DNA of 64,000 nucleotides from Hormiphora californensis (lineage: Eukaryota; Ctenophora; Tentaculata; Cydippida; Pleurobrachiidae). This document shows positions 55,290-64,000 of this stretch, in pieces. The stretch covers positions 6,462,015 through 6,526,014 of the forward strand of contig CM035354.1 in the NCBI GenBank assembly GCA_020137815.1, in the 5' to 3' direction. The translations under genes and the position numbers were made by a program. The notes under the pieces were generated by a model. The model did not search any database, was not told the DNA's origin, and saw only the letters and a program-made list of their open reading frames with translations. The number at the start of each line of letters is the position of its first letter. Position 1 is the first letter of the stretch.

Positions 55290-56249
55290 ATTTTGGATTT
55301 TGTATGTTTTTTTCTCTGCCAAAAGTGTTGGGCACACTTTTGGTAAGATTAAATGGGTAAAACTTGATGTCTGGGAGGAAATAAATCGTAAACTCTGGGA
55401 GAGTCACGTGTGATCAGTGATCACTGATTATGAAATGTTTCGTGATCAGTTGACATGGAGTATTAATATAATAAAAACCCCTGGTCGCTTGGGGAGGGCT
55501 CTGTACACGCGGGTCTGTTTGAGACGTTCGAATTACTGTCAAATGACAGTTTCGTCCGTGTCAGGCTGCTTGCTTGTCCGGAGTGCTCCCCTTGGGATTA
55601 TTTGGGGTGTCTTTCCCCCTCCAGCTTCAGGTATTTTAGCGTTCCTGCCCCATTCTTCCCCACATCTCCAGCGACCAGCATCATCGGACGGATCTCTTAA
55701 CGAGCCTAAAGATTTCTCTCTTTAAAACTGTTTTCTTTTCGGTGTGTTTTATATTTTTTGCTCGCATGGGGTTAAATTACTATACAGCCTGTTTTCGGGA
55801 TTGCTTTTTTATGTGTCTTTTTTAATTGTTTCAATCAAATCATTCAATCATTGTCGTTTCTTCCAAAACCCCAAAAAACTATCCTCATTCAATCGCAGAA
55901 ATTTTTTGCACAGATAAGGGTTTCAAATATGATATTCAACAACAGGAAACATACCTAAAGTATTGGGTTGTTTAATTACAACACACGTGTTTGCACCAAG
56001 TTTCTTTGTACATAATAGAGATACAGGCACGTGTATATTGCTGCTGGAGTACAAACTATTGCTGTGTATTATTGCTGCTACTACAAAGAACAAGATTATA
56101 CAGCCGACACACAAACACAAATACACCACAGTTTGGACATATATCAGTCAGAGCTCAGTGGAAGTGATACACAGTAGTGTGGCTTACACAAACTAACTCC
56201 AACAACCCATATCATAAATCCCTCTCCTCTGCCGAGAATATCTAATTAC

Positions 56250-58098
56250 CAATTTGAAGGTGCCTTCCTGGGCTTCAGAGTATGATTCAGGAACAGGGTA
56301 TCCGTCACCAAGGAAGAAATCAGGAGACAAAGGTTCTCCGGGGCAGTTGTGGTATTGATCAAAGTCTGTCACTCCCGCCTCTTTTAGCACCTGAAGTAGA
56401 TGAGTGTCAGTATTATAAGTGGGTTTGTTGAACTCCTCATTCAACTTGCAGTAAAACATTATAACCGGGTATTTTGTTTTGTACAAGCTCTCACACCTCT
56501 TCATCGATACAGAAATTTCCAGTGAAACTCTTGGGATCCCGTGAGAGCATGGCATAAGCGGCATCTGCCATGATTTCTGGTTTTCGGGAGGTCTTCATCA
56601 TTGAATCCCCTCCTAGCATGTCAATCGCTGCAGTGGCGATTGCAGTTGCCGGCCAAATAGCGTTCACACCTAGCAACGGTAAAAAATGTGGTTTCTGTTA
56701 AAATTATATGCACTATGCATATACAGTCGGACCCCGATTTAGGGACACCCTCGGGGGAAAGGCTCTTGTCCACTAAATCGGGGTGTCCACTAAATCGGGG
56801 TCAAATAAGGTTAATTTCCTATATCGGGGAAAAAATCCTGTCCCTAAATCGGGGTGCCACTAAATCGGGGGCCCCTAAATCGGGGTCCGACTGTAATGGA
56901 TTTATAGATCGTTCAAGAATCCAAGATTTCTAAACCCTGCTTTTTATTATTTTTGCACGGCCTCCTGAGCAGGGAAATAAAATTGAAAATTGAGATTTAA
57001 TTATGACTCAATTACGCTCCAGTTACAGATTTGGAACCGGGCGTCAGTTTCCTGATGGGAGATTCCTGATGCGAGATTCCTGATGGTAGATTCCCGATTG
57101 AACCATGCTGCGCGTCATAATTTACAATGCGAGACTAAATTTACATCTAGAATGAATGGGGAGTTGAGCAGGATTCATTGTCAGCAGTGCGCAAAAATTC
57201 TCCCATCAGGAAACTGACGCCCGGTTCCAAATCTGTAACTGGTCCCTTACACTCAAGTGTTTCAACATCGTGTCGTGACCTACCGATATTGAAGTCCTTG
57301 AACTCTTCAGCCTGACCAAGAACACACATGCTCATTCCATACTTCGCCATGGTGTATGCTACGTGATTCTTAAACCATATAGGGTTCATGTTGAGCGGGG
57401 GAGAATTGTTCAGTACGTGGGCGTGGGAAGATTTCTTGAGGTAAGGCAGACAAGCCTGGGTCACACAATACGTTCCTCGTGTGTTAATACCCATCATCAG
57501 ATCAAACCTGTAGGACAGTTGTATTGTTTTAAAATACGGTAGATAACTGATAACCCCTATTTAGGCCTAGTGAAACGCTGAAGGAAAAGGCTGCTGACTT
57601 AGCAGTAAATATTATCTCCTTTATCTCCAAATTTGCTGTCAGTAATTAGGCGGCTTGTTTAAACTCCATTACCGTTTCAAGGGGGTTTCTGCGGTTCCGG
57701 TTAGGGAAATAGCACTCGCGTTGTTGATGCAAATGTCAACTCCTCCAAATGTTGCGGCAGCCTCATCAACGGCTTTCTTCACTGCATGTTCGTCACTGTA
57801 ACGTACATAATGGTTAAACAAAACTGAGATGTGATTATGAGAACTGAATGACAGCAACATAATGTATTATAACCCACCGGATATCGACGATGCATGGCAA
57901 GGCCTTTCCTCCAGCAGCTTCAATCTTTTCAGCCACACTGTAGATCGTGCCGGGAAGTTTGGGGTGGGGTGTTGCAGTTTTAGCAGCCACAACAACATTC
58001 GCCCCATCCTTGGCGAACTTTAGGGCGAATGCTTCACCGATACCACGTGAAGCACCAGATATGAAAACTGTCCGACCGGAAAGAGCGCCTGTCAACAT
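56250..58098 (-). CDS. HSDL2: HSDL2 (hydroxysteroid dehydrogenase-like 2), SDR-domain exons
   Basis: Five exons, high to low: 58098-57878, 57795-57673, 57507-57284, 56669-56497, 56390-56250. Phases close. SDR features: SGASRGIG at residues 14-21, the NNAS motif at 98-101, and the catalytic Tyr166 and Lys170 in YTMAK. HSDL2 signatures include AAKTATPHPKLPGTIYS and the SPPLNMNPIWFK segment. Exon 5 ends in the linker (GTFKL) in phase 0, ready to join an SCP2 exon. Joined to either SCP2 copy the protein would be about 402 residues (human 418), a peroxisomal SDR-SCP2 fusion. The intron after exon 5 contains lectin-like genes on the opposite strand. Intron 3 holds a 170-bp pogo-type MITE and a 44-bp inverted repeat. 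Confidence 0.88.
56724..56893. mobile_element. pogo-type MITE, 170 bp, TA duplication
   Basis: Starts CAGTCGGACCCCGATTTAG and ends with the inverse, flanked by TA. Subterminal tandem units ACTAAATCGGGGTG are as in the 1571-bp element at 26990. It lies in HSDL2 intron 3. Confidence 0.88.
57019..57243. repeat. Inverted repeat in HSDL2 intron 3
   Basis: CCAGTTACAGATTTGGAACC at 57020 and the next 24 bases are matched exactly in inverse at 57198-57242. Between them are three tandem GAGATTCCTGATG-like units. Confidence 0.8.
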
Positions 58099-58850
58099 GA
58101 TCTAGGGTGGTATTTTGGCGTCTTGTTAAGATACAGTACTTAAGATAGCCTAGATGAGATCGTTTTACTGTCACAAAGGACAATGAGCGATGTGAGAACA
58201 GCCAGCAGCAGAAAAAATAAAAAATTCAGCGAGATTTCCCAATTTTTATTTGAGATTTCTAAGTTTTTGTTTTTTATTTTAATTGCCAAACCCGCGCCGC
58301 GCAGATGATATTATTAGCGAACTAAACTTTTATTCGCTCGTTACACGATGAATGCCGAATGGTGTCAGATTATCCAGTGTGAGACATGAGACTCCGTATT
58401 ATAGACACCGTGGGGGAGAACACGTAGAAACTAAAAACTTTGAAGTTTGTTGGTCTCTTGTAAAAGAGTAACTCAAATGACAACAATAAAATACAGCAAG
58501 ACACGCAGCTCAAACAATCGATGTGTGAAAGCTTGTGAAAAAATCCCGGAATTCGCTATTCATATATCTCATCATTAGTATCCCACATTATAATACTAGA
58601 TACACTCATATCTCATATCATAAACAAACACACAAACAAAAAGACGGTTGTTGCACGCTGCACTTCATCAAATTCTGTATTTGCTTGAATAAGATCGGCT
58701 AGAGTTAGTGAGTACTACCGGAAAGAAAAGATTCGTCTAGAAGTATAAATAAAGTAAGATGAAGTGCAACAGACAACATATCACACACACTTATAACAGT
58801 ATACAGTTCACACACATACAGATAATATGATGATTACACACACCATCATA

Positions 58851-61800
58851 TCAGGAAATCATATCGTTTCTAATGTTCAGGAAAAACTTTACCCGCCCGC
58901 TCTGGTCGGCCGTTACAAATATCTGAGGGGGAAGCTAGGTTAGTTTCATTTCAAGAGGTCCTCAAAATAGGTACAAAGTAGATGGAACAACAAGAATTTC
59001 TGGTCAAGAAATGAAAACAATATTATCCTACCTCTTTAATGAACCCCTCCCTATCAGTAAGAGGTTCAGGTGCAAAGGTAGCGCACGTCACCCGGACCCT
59101 ATGACTCCGGAACCGATAATAACAATCATTCTTGTCTCTCCGTAATTGCCGCTTTATGTTCTCTAGGAAAAGGGATTGAGCAAGGTTAGAATCCAAAATT
59201 GTAAGCTCTTCAAAACACTGACCATACTGCATAGCGTCAAATCTCGATAAAACTCCATCCTGGGCGGACTTACTTGCTGTAACGCTCGTGTCGGAGGGTG
59301 TTTTAGCATCCCAAAAGTAGATGAAACTCTTCTCATCCCCAGAAATGATGAGTTTGCCATCGTGCGAGAATCCAGAACGGATAATGGACTGTTGATGGAA
59401 GTAACCTTTGTACTTGCAGATCACCTGGCCTCGCTGAAAGAAAGGGTGGCGTTATAATCCTGGTTAACAAAACCATGGCAACCGCGACCGCTCTTATCGA
59501 ATAAAACTCCAGGCAACTTTTCTTGATTAATCCTGTCAGAAGTACCAACCTCAGGGTCGATGAGGCGGATTCTGCTATCACATGATGTTATCAGAATATT
59601 CTTAGTGCCAGGTTTCTCCACAAAATTGGTTATCTTGCAACCCCGACCACGAAGTATCCTGGAAAATAATCTTGGAGGAGCAGTTCAGATCTTTCTGCTC
59701 CTTTATAAAAACAATCATCCGATATCCATACTTGCTCCTTCATAAAGATATTTACCGTGTTTGAATGTTAAACGATGTGAAATATTCAAAGGTTTTTCTG
59801 GGCGTAAGGAAGAGTATAGTCACATTTCCCATAAAGGTACCCACGAAGGCCCGGATAGAGTTATCGTTGTTGTACGACTGGAAATACACAGCAGTAATGG
59901 ATCCGTCGTCTCCGTGTCGAATCTGAAGGAAAAGTTGTTTAGAACACAGAAACTAATATGGCTTGATTAATTACAGCTAATTATTTCTAATCACTTGTTT
60001 TGGGCGCGGGGAGAAAGGGTCGAACAAGGTCACTAATTACTGCTAATTACTGCTAGTTAATGCTAATCACTGCTAATTGATCACTGCTAATCACCTCTTT
60101 GTTTGAGATCATCTTCCTATTCTTGGTGCTCCACAGCTGCAGTTTTCCATCCAGTGTCCCCGACATAAAGATGGTACAGTCGTAGGGATGGAATGTTACC
60201 GCTGCCATCTGGCTGTGTGGTATCGAGAAGATCAGGTTTGCCTGTGTAGGGAGATGGGTTAGATCGGGCTCACAGGATGTTATTAGTGCTCACAGGATTG
60301 AATTGTGATTAAAGAACTATGGAAATGTATCAAAATGACCTACCCGTGCTATATGCCACAGCGTAACGAGTTTGTTAGCCCCCGTCGACAACAGAAAATA
60401 CTGACTGGGGCTCCAAGCCACATCAATGATCGGACTCCGTCCCTTATAAATCCGCAGAGGAACCTTAGCAAAGTATTGGAATCCATCCTCCTCGCTCTCT
60501 TCTTCATCCTTCCCCGTGGGCCATTCTTCCGACTTGATATATTTCTGGAGAAAGTGTTCCCTCATCCGTTTTAGTACCCACACTTTCACAAACCCATCGT
60601 CGCCGGCAGTGGCCAGGAGACGCCCACCAGGGGCAAACTTCATGGCCCAAATGGATTTGGCGTGGTGGCAGTTTTCAATTGTTTGAAGTTCATACACCGC
60701 AAACCTGAGGAAAAGAGAAAGTTAATGTCTTGCCAATAACCCCTTTTTCCATTTTTCTACTCTCCAGTCTCAAAATATTCTAATTTATTGTCCCTGATTC
60801 TAAAAACACGTACTTTCCATCAGTAACAAGGTTGTAACTGCGGTTGTGGAACACATTGACCATGTCGTAGGATCCCTCCTGGACCTGGTACTCAGGACTA
60901 CTCTCCACCTCCTTCTTGGGCATCTTCATCTTCTTCACACCATCCTTCATACTCCTTACCCCACTCTTCATCCCTGTCTTCATACCCTTCACACTGCGCC
61001 GTGCAAACCGGGATACACCCTTCTTGAGGTGAACTGAACCCGATCTTTGGTGGTCCTCTGGGTCATCCTGGGGAGGGAGAGAGATATGAGTGGGTAGAGG
61101 GCTGAGGGAGAGAGTGGGAAACAGAAACATGGAAGCGGTTTTATAATTATCTTGGTGGTATTTCCGCCCTTTCATTTAAACAGCACAAAAACCGCAAATG
61201 CCTCGTCACTTAATTCAGTCTTTGGGAGTATTTAGAATATATGATGAATGAAAAACATTTTAAAACTCACCATATCGCCTGCACCGAGGGTGCTGATAGT
61301 GGCTCGAGAGGAGGCAAGTGAGCTCAGATCACTATCACTTCCATGAATCTTTATACCCAACCTTGGGCCCATTAGCTGCGTTACAGGGTCAGCCACTGGA
61401 AAATGTGGAAATTTTAATGACATATTAATTAGAAAGTAATACTGGAATAGTAAAAAGAAACTACGTTACAGAGTCTGTACAGAACCCTCTAGTTTCAATA
61501 TCTTATCTATTGTCTGAATTTCTCATGACCTAATGATACCTTCGTATGCTCGGTCGAGGGTACACTCTTCTCCTGTATCCAGATTCTTAATTACAATCGA
61601 TCGCAGGATGTCCTCTTCAGTCTGAGGTTAGGGAGACACATTAGTACGTAGTCGATAATGGTATTGAAACTCAATACTAAACTTGTTACACAAAAGACTG
61701 CACTCTCCGAATCGGGTCAGTGCCTGACAACTACTAATACAACCATTGATTTTACCTCGGTATTAATTTTGGGGGGAGCAGGTCGAGGTGGTGGTGCAGG

Positions 61801-62768
61801 AGCGTTATCGTTTCGTGGCCGCACCGGGGTCTGGTCCTTTGGAGTGCTGGTGCTGCCTTTGGATGACGGAGCGGAGGGTCTAGGGGGAGGAGTAGGAGGT
61901 GGGGGTGCGGGGCCAGATGTTGCAGCAGCAATAGCCTCACCTGAAATAAGTATGTTAGCTAGCCTATAGATGGTCTCAAATAGAGCCATATATGCACGCT
62001 GAGACAAGTTAGAATCAACCTAACCGAAAAAAAGAAAAGTATGGCTACAGAAATCAATGCCATCAAGGAGGGAGGGGTAACAAGCTCTGTGAGGGGATGG
62101 GGTGACTATCTCTCTGTGTAATACCTGATCCGGGACAGGTCACGAAGGAAGCATCAGCTGCATTGGGTGTCTGAAGGGGTGTTACCATCATCGAGCTGCC
62201 TGTACTGCACGTGGGAGTCAGGTTGAAACACTCCGGCATCTCACGACCCTGTACTGGGGCGAGGTGGGGGTTAGACATGTTTAGGGGCGGAGGGGTGTTA
62301 TAATAGACAACTTTGTGGGATATTCGTGATGATTGAAGTCTTCTTATCAATATCTCACGACTCACGCTATAACAAAACCACAGTTGTCTAAAAACATAGG
62401 GGTAGGAAACGTAAAAGAGGGAAACATAAAGAGGGTTACTCACTGGAAGCGACGGATCCCCTAGGAGTGCTTGTGACGGGTGATTCAGGTTGGACAGTCC
62501 TATCATCTACCAGCTCACTGACATCATCCCCCAGGGAGGCCAAGGGATCTGATCCATCTGTCTCGTCTTCTCCGTCTACCTCTGGAGTTGGGGGAGAGGG
62601 TTAGAGAGAGAGAGAGAGAGGGAGAGAGAGAGAGAGAGAGAGAAACAGAGCTAGACCATTACCTGTACATGTTGCCTCTATCTCCTCTAAGGCATCAAGA
62701 AATTCATCGTCACTACTATCGACATCTTCCGGCTCAGGGATTAAATTATGTACCGACCATTTCGACAT
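58851..62768 (-). CDS. WDR44: WDR44 (Rab11-binding WD40 protein)
   Basis: Thirteen exons, high to low: 62768-62663, 62581-62444, 62253-62125, 61940-61756, 61621-61540, 61395-61271, 61067-60814, 60704-60344, 60241-60095, 59922-59756, 59658-59550, 59433-59032, 58922-58851. All phases close, giving about 758 residues. The N-terminus has an acidic tract and DEFLDALEE (residues 21-29), like the FFAT (VAP-binding) motif of vertebrate WDR44. A proline-rich region lies at about 125-186 and a basic linker (GVSRFARRSVKGMKTGMKSG) at about 270-290. WD40 repeats run from about 340 to the end (SIWAMKFAPGGRLLATAGDD, YFLLSTGANKLVTLWHI, GTLDGKLQLWS, SGDEKSFIYFWD). In animals WDR44 is a Rab11 effector bridging ER and endosomal tubules. 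One extra acceptor (at 62254 or 62248) is possible for exon 3; the one used avoids a stop. Confidence 0.9.
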
Positions 62769-63462
62769 ATAACACACAAACGCTATTTGAAGAGAGAGAA
62801 TAAAGATGTTGGAGTTATCGGGGGAGTATCGATGGGGTATGGTTTAGGGAGATAGGACGATTGTGTGGGTAATGGGTATGTAACGGACAGTAGCACTGGA
62901 ACAGGTAATACCTGGCAACGAACCCGGGGTTTGATCTCATTGTCATCAACTTCATCAAGTTAGTTGATGACAATGGGATCAAATCATCAACTTGATGAAG
63001 CAGAACACTGTTCATGTGTGCGGTACTGCGACTGGAGTGCTACTAAGCAAGAGGAGGGCGTGCGCGCGAAATGCTGTCAACCCCTACTCCCCTCTCTTCC
63101 GAGACCTCCGCACGCTAGCGCACTGCAGCAGCCGACCAGCTAGGTTTTCTAGGTTGCTCTTTCCGACGCAGTTAGGAGCGTGCAGCAGTAGCACTGCAGT
63201 CTGATCTCACCTCTCTCTCTCTATTGAGATTATCTCTCTCTCTCTCACCCTTTCTCACTCCCACTCTCTCACTCTCTCCCCGCTCTCTCGACTCTCTGTC
63301 TGCGATTGTGTCTCGTTACCTGTCTCTATCTCATAACATTACTAGCGCATGGAGTCCATGCGTTACAATACCGTATAATACCGATGGAAAACTAAATTTA
63401 GTGTTCCTTTGTTGACCGCTACATACACAGATCTGCAGTAATGCACACTGAGAGAGAGAGAG

Positions 63463-63524
<62 letters not shown>

Positions 63525-64000
63525 GAGAGATAGTAAGAAAGATATAGTAAAGATAGAGGGATAGAGAGAAATTCAGGGAAATGGGGGGTTGGGAGAGAGA
63601 GATAGAGATAGATCTATCGTATTTTAGTGTACACAACAATAATTGAAGAAAAGTAAGGGGGAGTTGCAAAGAGGAGTTATCTCTCGCACACTTCCTCTTT
63701 ACATCATCATACACACTCAATGAAACATTATCCACAAAAATTAAAATAGTACGAAAATTCCTTAAACTTTATAGAATTAAAGCATATCAAAAATATTTCG
63801 CGTACGATCATCGCCTCCGCCCTCATTCATTCTTCGTCTTATTCTACTTGCACCATATAATAATAATATATCAGTGTAAGTGTTCATTATATCATTCACA
63901 TTATTTTCACACAAAAAAAACAAGAAATAAGCACACATTCGCACACACACACACACGCACTAAGGGGGAACACAACGGGGGCAAGCTAAAATTTATGTGT
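62769..64000. other. Upstream region of WDR44, microsatellite-rich
   Basis: No gene seen. A short hairpin (TCATCAACTT / AAGTTGATGA with TTGATGACAATGG) lies at about 62940-62998. CT-rich blocks lie at 63211-63300 and an almost pure GA block at 63450-63530. The WDR44 promoter and 5' UTR should be in the first few hundred bases. Confidence 0.5.
63450..63530. repeat. (GA)n microsatellite
   Basis: About 80 bp of nearly pure GA dinucleotides. Confidence 0.9.

Overview
This is a eukaryotic, animal-type window. Genes have many short introns with GT-AG borders, and the recognisable products are a CDKL2-like kinase, ZC3HC1/NIPA, GOLPH3, a lysosomal-type acid phosphatase, HSDL2, NATD1 and WDR44. Compact genes, introns down to 53 bp, abundant foldback/MITE elements and GC-rich mini-hairpins suggest an early-branching animal. 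A sponge is my best guess, but that is inference and cannot be proved from this window. I saw no tRNA, rRNA or CRISPR array.

Layout, left to right. 1-2.4 kb: 3' part of a non-LTR retrotransposon (reverse transcriptase plus RNase H, minus strand) that ends against a small Ly6-like gene (plus). 3-8 kb: a nest of inverted-repeat elements, one inserted in another, then a hAT-type MITE. 8.6-15.6 kb: an 11-exon CDKL2 kinase (plus). 16.9-23.6 kb, all minus: ZC3HC1, a GYP-repeat protein, and GOLPH3 with two frameshifts in its last exon. 24-29.3 kb: a cluster of MITEs and foldbacks with no gene seen. 29.8-37.2 kb, plus: two multi-pass membrane proteins and a 71-residue secreted or anchored mini-protein. 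37.9-38.8 kb: another hAT-type element. 39.7-42.9 kb: a lysosomal acid phosphatase (minus, 10 exons) whose ninth exon carries frameshifts.

43.5-58.1 kb is the most unusual part. The minus-strand order is NATD1, a 4-TM protein and the SCP2 exons of HSDL2, followed on the plus strand by secreted galactose-binding-like (lectin-like) genes. The block has been tandemly duplicated, so there are two NATD1 copies (one truncated), two 4-TM copies, two sets of SCP2 exons and four lectin-like copies. The SDR exons of HSDL2 lie at 56.2-58.1 kb, so at least two lectin-like genes sit inside an HSDL2 intron on the opposite strand. 58.8-62.8 kb: a 13-exon WDR44 gene (minus). The last 1.2 kb is microsatellite-rich.

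Exon borders were read by eye from reading frame, phase and splice consensus. For every multi-exon gene called here the phases close, except where frameshifts are described. Indels recur in otherwise conserved exons (GOLPH3 exon 5, acid phosphatase exon 9, lectin copies C and D, SCP2 copy 2). Either the assembly consensus is imperfect in places or several genes are decaying.
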